This document shows, piece after piece, positions 19,941 through 28,710 of a stretch of 64,000 nucleotides of DNA. This DNA comes from Gillisella taibaishanensis. GTDB lineage: Bacteria > Pseudomonadota > Alphaproteobacteria > Rhizobiales > Rhizobiaceae. Position numbers and translations under genes: made by a program. How positions within the stretch are numbered: the first letter of the stretch is position 1; every line of letters starts with the position of its first letter. Location of the stretch: positions 370,056-434,055 of the forward strand of contig NZ_MKIN01000023.1 of assembly GCF_001938985.1 (NCBI RefSeq), given 5' to 3'. The notes under the pieces are model-generated. The model had not been told where the DNA came from. It did not search any database and saw nothing but the letters and a program-made list of their open reading frames with translations.

Positions 19941-20636
19941 ATGGCCCAGACACTGCTTATGCCAAAGGCCACGGCCGTATGGCTTGTAGACAATACGGCG
20001 CTGTCGTTCGAACAGATTGCCCAGTTCTGCAAGCTGCACCCGCTGGAGGTAAAAGCCATTGCCGACGGTGAAGCCGCCCAGGGCATCAAGGGTCTCGATC
20101 CCATCGCCACCGGCCAGCTGTCGCGCGACGAAATCGGACGCGGCGAAAAAGACGTAGCCTACAAGCTGAAAATTTCCGAGCCGAAGGTTCGCGTACCCGA
20201 TTCCAAGCGTCGTGGCCCGCGTTACACACCGGTTTCCAAGCGCCAGGATCGCCCGAATGCCATTCTATGGCTGGTGCGCAACCATCCGGAACTGAAGGAC
20301 GCACAGATTTCGCGCCTCGTCGGCACGACCAAGAGCACGATCGAGCAGATCCGCGACCGCAGCCACTGGAATTCGGCCAATCTGACGCCGATGGACCCGG
20401 TGACGCTCGGCCTCTGCAGCCAGATCGATCTGGACATGGAAGTGGAAAAGGCCTCCAAGGGCCGCCCGCTGCCGACGGCCGCCGAACTTGGCGCGACCCT
20501 GCAAGCAGCCTCGCAGACCGAACATCTCGATTTCTATGCCCAGGACGAGGAAAAGGAAATCGACGCCAATGCCGTGTTCAAGAAGCTGCAGTCGCTGAAG
20601 TCGACCACCCCGGAAGAAGAAGACGATCAATACTGA
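19941..20636 (+). CDS. trcR: TrcR/DUF1013 cell-cycle transcriptional regulator
   Basis: A 231-residue protein of the DUF1013 family, which is conserved across alphaproteobacteria and named cell cycle transcriptional regulator TrcR. The first ~60 residues look like a helix-turn-helix (TAVWLVDNTALSFEQIAQFC). The middle has a second one (NAILWLVRNHPELKDAQISRLVGTT, SKS/STIEQIRDR-like pattern). The C-terminus is acidic (EEEDDQY). A longer open frame reaches back to 19818, but the ATG at 19941 has an AAGGA about a dozen bases upstream and gives the expected N-terminus MAQTLLMPKA. DNA targets cannot be read from the sequence. Confidence 0.88.
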   Translation: MAQTLLMPKATAVWLVDNTALSFEQIAQFCKLHPLEVKAIADGEAAQGIKGLDPIATGQLSRDEIGRGEKDVAYKLKISEPKVRVPDSKRRGPRYTPVSKRQDRPNAILWLVRNHPELKDAQISRLVGTTKSTIEQIRDRSHWNSANLTPMDPVTLGLCSQIDLDMEVEKASKGRPLPTAAELGATLQAASQTEHLDFYAQDEEKEIDANAVFKKLQSLKSTTPEEEDDQY

Positions 20637-20687
20637 TTGTCGCCTCTCCCAATTTAAGTCCGATGCTATAGCGCCGACATGATCGCA

Positions 20688-20719
20688 CCCCGGAATGGTT
20701 TCGCCCTTCCGGGGTTTTT
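20688..20719 (+). terminator. intrinsic terminator of trcR
   Basis: CCCCGGAA and TTCCGGGG form the stem around an 11-base loop, followed directly by TTTTT. It lies between the convergent trcR and PLP-protein genes. Confidence 0.85.
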
Positions 20720-20731
20720 CGTATCAAGCAG

Positions 20732-21403
20732 TCAACGATGACCGAATATTGCAGAGCCGACCCGTACGCTAGTGGCGCCGAAAGCGATCGCAGTCTCGTA
20801 ATCCCCGGACATGCCCATAGACAGTCTTTCGACACCGCATTGACCGGCAAGCTTGGCCAGCAGGGCAAAATGCGGCCCCGGATTTTCGTCAGCCGGCGGG
20901 ATGCACATCAGACCCAGGATTGAGAGACCGAGTTGAGAGCGGCAAAGCTCGACAAAAGCGACCGTCTCCTGCGGCGCGACGCCAGCCTTCTGCGGCTCCA
21001 GCCCGGTGTTGACCTGAACGTAAAGCGCGGGATGCCGATCTTGCTTGCGCATCTCTTCGGCCAGAACCCGGGCGATTTTCTCGCGGTCAACAGTTTCGAT
21101 CACGTCAAACAGTTCTACTGCTTCGGCAGCCTTGTTGGACTGAAGCGGGCCGATGAGATGCAGTTCGATCCCCGACGTCTCCGCCTTCAACTGTGGCCAC
21201 TTTCCCTGCGCTTCCTGCACGCGGTTTTCACCGAAAACCCGCTGGCCATGGGCAATCACCGGACGGATCGCATCTGCATCGAAGGTTTTAGACACAGCAA
21301 CCAGTTCGACCGTCGCTGGCTCACGGCCGCCCTCCCGTGCTGCAGCGGCAATCCGCCCCTTTACCTCGTCCAGTCTCTCTTCAATCGTCATGGTAGGGGT
21401 CAT
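20732..21403 (-). CDS. YggS/PLPBP-family pyridoxal-phosphate homeostasis protein
   Basis: A 223-residue alanine-racemase-fold (type III PLP) protein. The lysine that holds PLP lies in AVSKTF, followed by FGENRVQE, LIGPLQSNK, and the phosphate-binding SMGMSGDYETAI and VRVGSAIFG near the C-terminus, all typical of YggS. The family is not a normal enzyme; it buffers free PLP and affects amino-acid and keto-acid pools. In-frame starts at 21463, 21403 and 21391 are possible. 21403 or 21391 give the usual length (about 220), so 21403 was taken. Confidence 0.9.
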   Translation of the reverse strand: MTPTMTIEERLDEVKGRIAAAAREGGREPATVELVAVSKTFDADAIRPVIAHGQRVFGENRVQEAQGKWPQLKAETSGIELHLIGPLQSNKAAEAVELFDVIETVDREKIARVLAEEMRKQDRHPALYVQVNTGLEPQKAGVAPQETVAFVELCRSQLGLSILGLMCIPPADENPGPHFALLAKLAGQCGVERLSMGMSGDYETAIAFGATSVRVGSAIFGHR

Positions 21404-21485
21404 GGCCTGCGATCCGTCTTTTGAAATGCGCCCTGTTTTCGCGGGCCTGACGGCGAAAGGCAAGAGCCTCGCCAGTGCTATTGCA

Positions 21486-21582
21486 TCATTCCTTAAATCG
21501 TCGATTTAAGGAGAAAATTATGCAGCAGATTGAAAACGGTACAGCGTCCTTTGCGCGTTTTATAAAACGCGCGGCGCTGTAA
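21486..21582. repeat. nested palindromic element, probably a dispersed rhizobial repeat
   Basis: The element has three parts. CCTTAAATCG-T-CGATTTAAGG is a perfect 21-base dyad at about 21491-21511. Next comes a short AT-rich spacer with AAGGAG and ATGCAGCAG. Then a 42-base imperfect palindrome (21540-21581) has outer arms TACAGCG/CGCTGTA and a perfect inner palindrome GCGCGTTTTATAAAACGCGC (21553-21572). I recall very similar TTTAAGG...ATGCAGCA...ACAGCGTCCTTTGCGCG units between genes in many Rhizobium genomes. Only one copy is in this window. It lies between the PLP-protein gene and leuS. Confidence 0.6.
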
Positions 21583-21692
21583 CGCGCCGAATGCGCCAGA
21601 AGAAGCCCGATTGCGCCGCAAAACCTTGACGCTTGGGCTGTTTCATGGTGAAGGTCCAGCCAAATTTTCAAGCAATCCGGACGTGGCATATC

Positions 21693-24323
21693 ATGAGCAC
21701 CGAACGTTACAATCCGCGCGACGCGGAACCTCGTTGGCAGGAAAAGTGGTCTGAGGCGAAGATCTTCGAGACCGACAACAATGACGCTCGCGAGAAATAT
21801 TATGTGCTCGAGATGTTCCCCTACCCATCGGGACGCATCCATATCGGCCATGTGCGCAATTACGCGATGGGCGACGTCGTCGCGCGCTACAAGCGCGCCC
21901 GCGGCTATAACGTGCTGCATCCGATGGGCTGGGACGCCTTCGGCATGCCCGCTGAAAACGCAGCGATGCAGAACAATGTCCATCCGAAGGACTGGACCTA
22001 CCAGAACATTGCAGCCATGCGCAGCCAGCTGAAATCCATGGGCCTGTCGCTGGACTGGTCACGCGAATTCGCCACCTGCGATGTCGAATATTACCACCGT
22101 CAGCAGGCGCTGTTCATCGACATGATGGAAAAGGGCCTGGTCTATCGCAAGCAATCCAAGGTCAACTGGGACCCGGTCGACCAGACGGTTCTTGCCAACG
22201 AGCAGGTGATCGACGGTCGCGGCTGGCGTTCCGGCGCCTTGGTCGAGCAGCGCGAACTGACCCAGTGGTTCTTTAAGATCACCGACTTCGCTCAGGATCT
22301 GCTGGACGCGCTCGACACGCTCGACAATTGGCCGGAAAAAGTCCGCCTGATGCAGAAGAACTGGATCGGCCGCTCTGAAGGCCTGGCCGTTCGGTGGGAA
22401 ATCGCTGCCGGCAGCGGCCCTGTAGGCTTCACCGACGTACAGGTCTACACCACCCGGCCTGATACGCTGTTTGGCGCCAGCTTCCTGGCGATCGCCGCCG
22501 ATCATCCACTGGCCAAGGCGCTGTCCGAGAACTCTCAAGAAATTGCCAGCTTCTGCGACGACTGCCGCAGGGCAGGGACCTCGCTGGCAGCCTTGGAAAC
22601 GGCTGAAAAGAAGGGCATCGACACCGGCGTCAAGGTCAAGCATCCGCTCGACCCCTCCTGGGAACTGCCCGTCTACATCGCCAATTTCGTGCTGATGGAT
22701 TATGGCACGGGCGCGATCTTCGCCTGCCCGTCCGGCGACCAGCGCGACCTGGATTTCGCCCGCAAATACGGCCTTCCGGTCGTGCCTGTGGTCATGCCCA
22801 AGGACGGCGATGCAGCCAGCTTCGAAATTGGTGACACCGCCTATGACGGCGACGGCGTGATGATCAATTCCCGCTTCCTGGATGGCATGACCACGCAGGA
22901 CGCGTTCACAGCCGTAGCCGAAAAATTGACGGCAGCGAAACTGGGCAATGAGCCGGTTGCCGAACGTAAGGTCAATTTCCGCCTGCGCGATTGGGGCGTC
23001 TCCCGTCAGCGCTATTGGGGCTGCCCTATTCCGGTCATTCATTGCGAAGACTGCGGAGTTGTTCCGGTTCCGAAACAGGATCTCCCTGTCAAATTGCCTG
23101 ATGACGTCACCTTCGACGTTCCAGGCAATCCGCTAGATCGTCACCCGACCTGGCGCAACGTCGCGTGCCCTTGCTGCAGCAAGCCGGCGCGTCGTGAAAC
23201 CGACACCATGGATACCTTCGTCGATTCGAGCTGGTACTACACCCGCTTCACGGCGCCCTGGGAGGACAATCCGACCGATCCGGCCGTTGCCAATCACTGG
23301 CTGCCAGTCGACCAGTATATCGGCGGTATCGAGCACGCGATCCTGCATCTGCTCTATTCCCGCTTCTTTACCCGCGCGATGCGCGAAACCGGCCATGTCG
23401 ATGTGAGCGAACCCTTCAAGGGCCTGTTCACCCAGGGCATGGTCGTGCACGAAACCTATCAGATAGGCAGCGGTGCCAATGGTAAGTGGGTGGCGCCCGC
23501 AGATATCAGGATTGAGGACGTCGACGGCAAGCGTCGCGCCTTCCTGTTGTCCTCCGGTGAGGAAGTCACCATCGGCTCGATCGAGAAAATGTCGAAGTCG
23601 AGGAAGAACGTCATCGATCCCGACGACATTCTCGGCTCCTATGGCGCCGATACGGCCCGCTTCTTCGTCCTCTCGGATTCGCCACCCGATCGCGATGTGA
23701 TCTGGTCAGAAGCCGGTATCGAGGGCTCGCACCGCTTCGTGCAGCGCCTGTGGCGGCTCGTATCGGAAGCCGCCGATGTCCTGAAAACCTCCGCGTCGAC
23801 GCCGGCCAAAGAGGGCGAGGGCAGGGCTGTGTCACAGGTCGCCCACAAGACCCTGCAGGCGGTGGGGTCAGATCTGGACAAGCTGGCCTTCAACAAGGCC
23901 GTCGCCCGGATCTACGAATTCCTCAATGCCTTGGCAGCCCCATTGACGCAGGTCGCCGCGGGCAAGGCTGACACGGCATTCACATCAGCCGTGCGCAATG
24001 CCACGGAGATTCTGATCCAGATCATCGCCCCGATGATGCCGCATCTGGCCGAGGAATGCTGGGCCGTACTTGGTCATTCTACGATGGTCGCAGAAGCCGC
24101 CTGGCCGGTTTTTGAACCCGATCTGGTTGCCGAAAACGAAGTGGTTATGCCGGTACAGATCAACGGCAAGAAGAAGGCTGAATTGACAATCGCTCGCGAT
24201 GCGGATCAGAATGCCGTAAGCCAAGCGGTGCTCGATCTGGATGCCGTCAAAGCCGCTCTTCAGGGGCAGGCCCCCAAAAAGATCATTGTGGTTCCGCAGA
24301 GGATTGTGAACATTGTCGTCTGA
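21693..24323 (+). CDS. leuS: leucyl-tRNA synthetase
   Basis: An 876-residue class Ia synthetase that charges tRNA-Leu. The HIGH-type signature is in [13 protein letters not shown] (about 47-59). The inserted editing domain spans about 225-420 (TTRPDTLFG). A zinc-ribbon-like pair of Cys clusters (HCEDCG, CPCCSK) is near 450-495. [10 protein letters not shown] precedes the KMSKS loop, seen as EKMSKSRKN at about 630. The anticodon-binding domain fills the rest and a short C-terminal domain ends the protein. An upstream in-frame ATG (21633) is ignored because the conserved N-terminus [13 protein letters not shown] begins at 21693. It overlaps lptE by 11 bases, so the two are likely co-transcribed. 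Confidence 0.97.
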   Translation: MSTERYNPRDAEPRWQEKWSEAKIFETDNNDAREKYYVLEMFPYPSGRIHIGHVRNYAMGDVVARYKRARGYNVLHPMGWDAFGMPAENAAMQNNVHPKDWTYQNIAAMRSQLKSMGLSLDWSREFATCDVEYYHRQQALFIDMMEKGLVYRKQSKVNWDPVDQTVLANEQVIDGRGWRSGALVEQRELTQWFFKITDFAQDLLDALDTLDNWPEKVRLMQKNWIGRSEGLAVRWEIAAGSGPVGFTDVQVYTTRPDTLFGASFLAIAADHPLAKALSENSQEIASFCDDCRRAGTSLAALETAEKKGIDTGVKVKHPLDPSWELPVYIANFVLMDYGTGAIFACPSGDQRDLDFARKYGLPVVPVVMPKDGDAASFEIGDTAYDGDGVMINSRFLDGMTTQDAFTAVAEKLTAAKLGNEPVAERKVNFRLRDWGVSRQRYWGCPIPVIHCEDCGVVPVPKQDLPVKLPDDVTFDVPGNPLDRHPTWRNVACPCCSKPARRETDTMDTFVDSSWYYTRFTAPWEDNPTDPAVANHWLPVDQYIGGIEHAILHLLYSRFFTRAMRETGHVDVSEPFKGLFTQGMVVHETYQIGSGANGKWVAPADIRIEDVDGKRRAFLLSSGEEVTIGSIEKMSKSRKNVIDPDDILGSYGADTARFFVLSDSPPDRDVIWSEAGIEGSHRFVQRLWRLVSEAADVLKTSASTPAKEGEGRAVSQVAHKTLQAVGSDLDKLAFNKAVARIYEFLNALAAPLTQVAAGKADTAFTSAVRNATEILIQIIAPMMPHLAEECWAVLGHSTMVAEAAWPVFEPDLVAENEVVMPVQINGKKKAELTIARDADQNAVSQAVLDLDAVKAALQGQAPKKIIVVPQRIVNIVV

Positions 24324-24834
24324 TTCACGTGTAAATTTGTATCGTCGGGCCGTTCTCGCCGTGTCCATTGGTCTTCTGGGAACCTTGGCGGGTTGCCAGG
24401 TGAAGCCCTTGTATGGCGAAGCGTCAGGCACCCGCAAGCTGATGGCCTCCATCGCTTTTTCGCCGGCAACCGACCGCGTCGGTCAAGAGGTCCGCAACCA
24501 GTTGATATTCCTTGCAGCTGGCGGTCAGGGTGAGCCAGCGCATCCGGACTACATCGTCAACCTGGTGGTTCACAGCGAGTCTACGGATGTGTTGATCAAC
24601 AACAGCACCGACCGCGCCACGGCCGGCCGTGTGACCGTCAGCGCAGATTATACGCTGAAGAAGGCAAGCGATGGTTCGGTCATGCGCATTGCCCATCGTC
24701 AAGCCGTCGCCTTGGTGGACTTCCCCACTCAGGAATTTGCCAAATTGCGCGCTGTGCGCGATGCGGAAAATCGGGGAGCTCGCGAACTTGCCGAGCTGAT
24801 TTCTGCCGACCTGGCCAGCATTCTGGCTCGCTAG
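24313..24834 (+). CDS. lptE: LPS-assembly outer-membrane lipoprotein LptE
   Basis: A 173-residue lipoprotein that plugs and assists the LptD channel, which inserts lipopolysaccharide into the outer membrane. The N-terminus has a basic region, a hydrophobic stretch ([16 protein letters not shown]) and a lipobox LAGC with the lipidated Cys at about 28, followed by VKPLYG, which is typical of alphaproteobacterial LptE. The start is a TTG inside the last codons of leuS, with AGAGGA nine bases upstream. There is no good ATG start before the lipobox. The leuS-lptE-holA order is common in this class. Confidence 0.85.
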   Translation: MSSDSRVNLYRRAVLAVSIGLLGTLAGCQVKPLYGEASGTRKLMASIAFSPATDRVGQEVRNQLIFLAAGGQGEPAHPDYIVNLVVHSESTDVLINNSTDRATAGRVTVSADYTLKKASDGSVMRIAHRQAVALVDFPTQEFAKLRAVRDAENRGARELAELISADLASILAR

Positions 24835-24860
24835 CCTTTGCCATGAACGGCCGAGGCGAG

Positions 24861-24893
24861 GCCATTGCCGTGTAAAAGACGACCGGCAATGGC
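24861..24893 (+). terminator. hairpin between lptE and holA
   Basis: GCCATTGCCG and CGGCAATGGC pair perfectly around a 13-base loop, 26 bases after the lptE stop. No T-tract follows, so it may only attenuate read-through or stabilise the upstream mRNA end. Confidence 0.4.
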
Positions 24894-24974
24894 ATTCTGA
24901 CCAGCAAACTGGCGCTCGGCCAATTGACATGCGGCGAAAGCACCTCACCCCGGTGCAGATCGGACATCAGACCC

Positions 24975-26015
24975 ATGGTTGAAGTCAAATCTCACGAGTT
25001 CGACGGCTTTCTGCAGAAATCGGCCCGCCACTACAAGGTATTCCTAGTTTATGGGCCGGACGTCGGCCTTGTTGCCGAGCGGGCGGCGGCGATTGCGAAG
25101 TCCTCCGGTGTTGCCCTCGATGATCCTTTCTCGGTAATACGGCTAGATAGCAGTGATCTTCAGGGCGATCCGGGGCGTTTGCTTGATGAGATGAATTCCT
25201 TGGGCTTGTTTGGCGGCCAACGGCTGGTTTGGCTGCGTGGGGTTGCCAACGAGAAGGCTCTTATCGACGGATTGCAGGTTCTCGCCAAGGACCCGCCTGA
25301 GGACAGCTTTCTCATTATGGAAGCAGGCGACCTGAAAAAAGGCTCGGCAACGCGCAAGATAGCCGAACCGGCCCGCAATATGGCGGTTATCCCCTGCTAC
25401 CAGGATGATGCGAGGGCGATCAATGCACTGATCGACGCGGAGTTTGGTGCGGCCGGCAAGCGCTTGACACCGGCCGCCCGTGCCCTTCTCAGCGAAAGCC
25501 TTGGTGGCGACCGCCGCGCATCCCGTAACGAGATTGCCAAGCTCCTGCTCTATTGCCTAAACGACGATCTCGTCGACGAGACCCATGTCGAGCAAATCAT
25601 CGGTGATGCCAGCGCAATTTCGACCGATGAAGCTGTCGATGCCGTGCTGTCCGGCAATGCCGATGCTCTCTTGCACGCCGTTCAGAAGATTGCGACCTCG
25701 AAAACGCCTATGTTCCTCGTGCTCCAGGGCTGCCTACGACAGTTTCAATTGCTGGACCTGATGCGCAGCGAAATGGACGAGAAGCGTCAACAGCCGGGCC
25801 AAGTGATGCAAACGCTCGGCCGGCAGATCCATTTCAAACGAAAACCACTGTTTGAAAAGTCACTGCGGAACTGGTCGTCCGACGCCATAGCCATGGAAAC
25901 TCGCCGTCTCCAGACTGCGATCCTCGCCAGCCGACGTCAGCCCGCCATGGAAGAGAGCATGTCATTACAGACCCTCCTGGCTGTCACGCTGCAGGCTGCG
26001 CGGCGTGGGCGCTAA
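24975..26015 (+). CDS. holA: DNA polymerase III delta subunit
   Basis: A 346-residue clamp-loader subunit that opens the beta sliding clamp. The N-terminal AAA+-like domain lacks a working P-loop, as expected for delta. Family features are VFLVYGPDVGLVAERA near the start, SLGLFGGQRLVWLRG in the middle, GDRRASRNEIAKLLLY, and a helical C-terminal collar domain. An earlier in-frame ATG at 24924 adds 17 unlikely residues; the ATG at 24975 gives MVEVKSHEFDGFL. It converges on parB across the 26079 hairpin. Confidence 0.93.
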   Translation: MVEVKSHEFDGFLQKSARHYKVFLVYGPDVGLVAERAAAIAKSSGVALDDPFSVIRLDSSDLQGDPGRLLDEMNSLGLFGGQRLVWLRGVANEKALIDGLQVLAKDPPEDSFLIMEAGDLKKGSATRKIAEPARNMAVIPCYQDDARAINALIDAEFGAAGKRLTPAARALLSESLGGDRRASRNEIAKLLLYCLNDDLVDETHVEQIIGDASAISTDEAVDAVLSGNADALLHAVQKIATSKTPMFLVLQGCLRQFQLLDLMRSEMDEKRQQPGQVMQTLGRQIHFKRKPLFEKSLRNWSSDAIAMETRRLQTAILASRRQPAMEESMSLQTLLAVTLQAARRGR

Positions 26016-26078
26016 TCCCCTCAGCGGCGAGGCTTCAGGTAGCCTCAAATCATTATGGTTTGAACTAGTGCGACTCAA

Positions 26079-26110
26079 AAGGCCACCGTGGATAGATCCT
26101 CGGTGGCCTT
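26079..26110. terminator. terminator between holA and parB
   Basis: AAGGCCACCG and CGGTGGCCTT pair exactly around a 12-base loop. Four A's precede it, giving a T-run on the minus strand. It serves the convergent holA and parB ends. Confidence 0.75.
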
Positions 26111-26172
26111 CACATCTCAATCAAGCCAATAGCCTACTTCGGTGGATCCTTTGCAAAAGGAAAATCCGCGGC

Positions 26173-27051
26173 TTATCGCGCTTCAAGTAGCCGGCAAATT
26201 TCTTCAAGCTGTTCCAGCGTCTTGTAATTGATGCGCAACTGTCCGCCGCCACCCTTGTGAGTAATCGCAACATCAAGCCCTAGCCGATCCGTCAAGCTTC
26301 TTTCGAGCGCAATTGTATCCGAATCTTTGGAAGGCGCGACGGCTGGCTTTGGTTGTCCTTGGCCCTTGATATCGTTCTGCGCCAGCCGTTCAGCGTCGCG
26401 AACCGACATACCCTTGGTCACGATCTGTCGGGCCAGAGTCACGGGATCAGAGGTCGAAACAAGGGCGCGAGCATGGCCCGCCGACAGAGAACCATCGGCA
26501 AGCATGTCCCTCACCGGATCCGGCAGTTTTAACAGCCTCAGGCTGTTGGCCACATGGCTGCGGCTCTTACCGATAATTTCTCCGAGATCATTCTGGGTAT
26601 AACCATGATCGGCGATCAGTTGCTCATAGCCCATCGCCTCTTCTAACGGATTGAGATCGGCGCGCTGGACGTTCTCGACGATCGCCAATTCTAGAGCAGT
26701 ACGATCATCGACATCGCGGACAATGACCGGGATTTCAACGAGGCCAGCCAGTTGAGCCGCCCGCCAGCGCCGCTCCCCGGCAATAATCTCGTAACGCTCA
26801 GTACCGACAGTGCGAACGACCACTGGTTGAACAATACCGTGTTGGCGTATCGAGCCGGCCAATTCTTGCAAAACCGTTTTGTCAAAGTAACGACGAGGGT
26901 TACGGGGATTACGCGATACGAATTCAATCGGGACCATCCGATCGGCGGAAACCAGGGTGCGACCTGACTCGACTGGGACCGGCTGATCCATTTCGCCGAT
27001 TAGGGCAGCTAGGCCGCGACCCAAGCGCCGCTTCGAAATATCATCGTTCAT
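26173..27051 (-). CDS. parB: chromosome partitioning protein ParB
   Basis: A 292-residue CTP-dependent DNA clamp that loads at parS and spreads, recruiting ParA and SMC. The N-terminus RRLGRGLAALIG is the ParA-interacting segment. The CTPase/N-domain shows NPRNPRRYF, the GERRWRAAQLAG box (about 92-103) and VENVQRADLNPLEEA. The helix-turn-helix is near 140-165 (TQNDLGEIIGKSRSHVANSLRLL), and the C-terminal dimer domain ends LEEICRLLEAR. It is the last gene of the leftward mnmE-mnmG-rsmG-parA-parB block. Candidate parS sites are at 28642, 30587, 36962 and 45915. Confidence 0.96.
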   Translation of the reverse strand: MNDDISKRRLGRGLAALIGEMDQPVPVESGRTLVSADRMVPIEFVSRNPRNPRRYFDKTVLQELAGSIRQHGIVQPVVVRTVGTERYEIIAGERRWRAAQLAGLVEIPVIVRDVDDRTALELAIVENVQRADLNPLEEAMGYEQLIADHGYTQNDLGEIIGKSRSHVANSLRLLKLPDPVRDMLADGSLSAGHARALVSTSDPVTLARQIVTKGMSVRDAERLAQNDIKGQGQPKPAVAPSKDSDTIALERSLTDRLGLDVAITHKGGGGQLRINYKTLEQLEEICRLLEAR

Positions 27052-27248
27052 CGCGAACCCCTTCGTTCCATCCTAGCGCATCAAGAGTTTGAACTGATGA
27101 GCGCCTCGTCATTCATCCGCAGCAAAGGACGGATATCCTGAATTCTCAGCTTACATTCCTGCGGCAGGCCGACCGCCGCGGCCTCTGGATCAACGCCGAG
27201 ACAGGTGATGCCTCTTTGAGGTCCAGTGCCTCATGAAAAAAACAGCCA

Positions 27249-28043
27249 TCAAGCCGCCCGTCGCTGCCGTTCCCGCTGGATAACTTCAGAGGCAAGCTGA
27301 AGATAGGCCTGGCTACCCGCACATTTTAGATCGTAAAGGATTGCGGGCTTCCCATAGGAAGGCGCTTCCGACACGCGAACATTGCGCGGGATCAGCGTAT
27401 GATAAACCTTCTCCCCTAGATGGGTGCGAACATCGGTCACAACCTGCTGCGCAAGATTATTGCGCGAGTCAAACATCGTCAGGACGATGCCCTGAATATC
27501 AAGATTCGGATTGACGCTCCGGCGAACTTGACCAATCGTCTCAAGCAACTGGCTTAAGCCCTCCAATGCGAAAAATTCGCACTGCAACGGCACTAGCACA
27601 GAGTGAGCGGCGGCCATTGCATTCATGGTGAGAAGGTTGAAAGACGGCGGGCAGTCCACCAGCACGTAAGAATAAGCTAGGCCTTCTTCAGTCTGCAAGG
27701 CTGCCTTCAACCGGAAGACGCGATCCGGGCGTTGAGCAATTTCCATTTCAAGCCCAAGTAGATCAAGGGTTGAAGGAACAATCGATAAATTGGGGACGGC
27801 CGTTTCAATAACCGTTTCGGAAACGCTATGGCTTCCAATCAACAAATCATAGGATGACAGCTTTCGATCGCGGCGATCAATTCCCAGGCCAGTGCTGGCA
27901 TTACCCTGCGGATCTAGGTCAACGATAAGTACCCGCTCACCAATCGCCGCCAACGCGGTCGCGAGGTTAATAGCAGTGGTCGTCTTACCAACCCCGCCCT
28001 TTTGATTGGCGATGGTTATGATCCGGTTCTTGTCGAAGGCCAT
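27249..28043 (-). CDS. parA: chromosome partitioning ATPase ParA
   Basis: A 264-residue deviant-Walker ATPase that forms a nucleoid-bound gradient used to move ParB-parS complexes. The deviant Walker A KGGVGKTTTAINLA lies at about 15-28, Walker A' DLDPQGNASTGLG at about 42-54, and Walker B in VLVDCPPSFN (about 125). It starts 16 bases after the rsmG stop, which suggests co-transcription. A 197-base gap separates it from parB, longer than in most par operons; the gap keeps a start-less 50-codon open frame. Confidence 0.97.
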   Translation of the reverse strand: MAFDKNRIITIANQKGGVGKTTTAINLATALAAIGERVLIVDLDPQGNASTGLGIDRRDRKLSSYDLLIGSHSVSETVIETAVPNLSIVPSTLDLLGLEMEIAQRPDRVFRLKAALQTEEGLAYSYVLVDCPPSFNLLTMNAMAAAHSVLVPLQCEFFALEGLSQLLETIGQVRRSVNPNLDIQGIVLTMFDSRNNLAQQVVTDVRTHLGEKVYHTLIPRNVRVSEAPSYGKPAILYDLKCAGSQAYLQLASEVIQRERQRRAA

Positions 28044-28059
28044 AGGTCACCTGACTAAT

Positions 28060-28710
28060 CTATTGTGATCGCGCCAGCCGACTCACTTCCAAAATAACAG
28101 AGTCCGCCTCAAGCGCGCTTGGATGTATTACCAGATCGAACGTCCATCGGTCACGCGCATTGTTAATTTCGGATTGGTAATCCCGGCCTTTATGCAAGAA
28201 AAATTTAAGATCTGTGTTTTTTTCCGTCCAAGGGGAGGCATAGTCGAAAAGTAGGTCGAGATCGGCGAGCGCTCGGGCCGAAATGGATTCGCTGGCGGGG
28301 AGGGTCTCCGTAGCTTCCTCAATCCGCAGGCAATGAACCTTACCTCGCGCGCCGGTTTCCATCAGTGCAGTACGCAGGAATCCGGCTTTCTTGTTGTTGC
28401 TCTCCACTAGATCGACCCAACCGTCGTCAAATTCAGTGAGCAAAATCGCTGTGATAACGCCAGGAAATCCTCCGCCGCTCCCGAGATCAATCCACCGTCT
28501 TGGGCCGGGAGCAATCTTCAACAGTTGAACGCTGTCGACGACGTGACGACGCCACACCTGCTCACGTGTTGACTGAGCCACTAGGTTCATCACCTTTGAC
28601 CACTTGCCAAAGAGTTCGACGAAGTAGTCCAATTTTTCGTATGTTTCACGTGAAACACGCAAGCCGGTCAGCCGCTCTAATAGACTCGCATTCATTGTAT
28701 CAGCCGGCAT
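28060..28710 (-). CDS. rsmG: 16S rRNA G527 N7-methyltransferase RsmG (GidB)
   Basis: A 216-residue SAM-dependent methyltransferase that modifies G527 of 16S rRNA. The SAM-binding motif [11 protein letters not shown] is at about 71-81, after the family signature HVVDSVQLL and before the [11 protein letters not shown] segment. The N-terminus reads [18 protein letters not shown] perfect parS (28642-28657) is embedded in the codons for VSRET. The ATG at 28710 overlaps the end of mnmG by 11 bases; the next in-frame ATG at 28695 would avoid the overlap. Loss of this enzyme gives low-level streptomycin resistance in other bacteria. Confidence 0.94.
   Translation of the reverse strand: MPADTMNASLLERLTGLRVSRETYEKLDYFVELFGKWSKVMNLVAQSTREQVWRRHVVDSVQLLKIAPGPRRWIDLGSGGGFPGVITAILLTEFDDGWVDLVESNNKKAGFLRTALMETGARGKVHCLRIEEATETLPASESISARALADLDLLFDYASPWTEKNTDLKFFLHKGRDYQSEINNARDRWTFDLVIHPSALEADSVILEVSRLARSQ
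28642..28657. promoter_or_regulatory. parS centromere site (perfect consensus)
   Basis: TGTTTCACGTGAAACA is the exact 16-base palindrome bound by chromosomal ParB in most bacteria. It lies in the 5' part of rsmG, 1.6 kb upstream of parB's start and about 6.5 kb from the putative origin. Confidence 0.95.

Noticed and set aside
21519..21581. 20-codon mini-ORF with a perfect AAGGAG before leuS as a leader peptide
   Set aside because: It has no run of Leu codons as a leuS attenuator would need, and it overlaps a palindromic repeat; kept only as a finding about the repeat.
22059..23042. 327-codon minus-strand frame inside leuS
   Set aside because: Antisense shadow of leuS, whose motifs are intact.
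24323..24338. CACGTG-centred sequence at the lptE start as another parS
   Set aside because: Only the core and a few flanking bases match; four of sixteen positions differ from the consensus.
28559..28574. CTCACGTGTTGA in rsmG as a second parS
   Set aside because: Beyond the CACGTG core both arms mismatch; the perfect site is 80 bases away.
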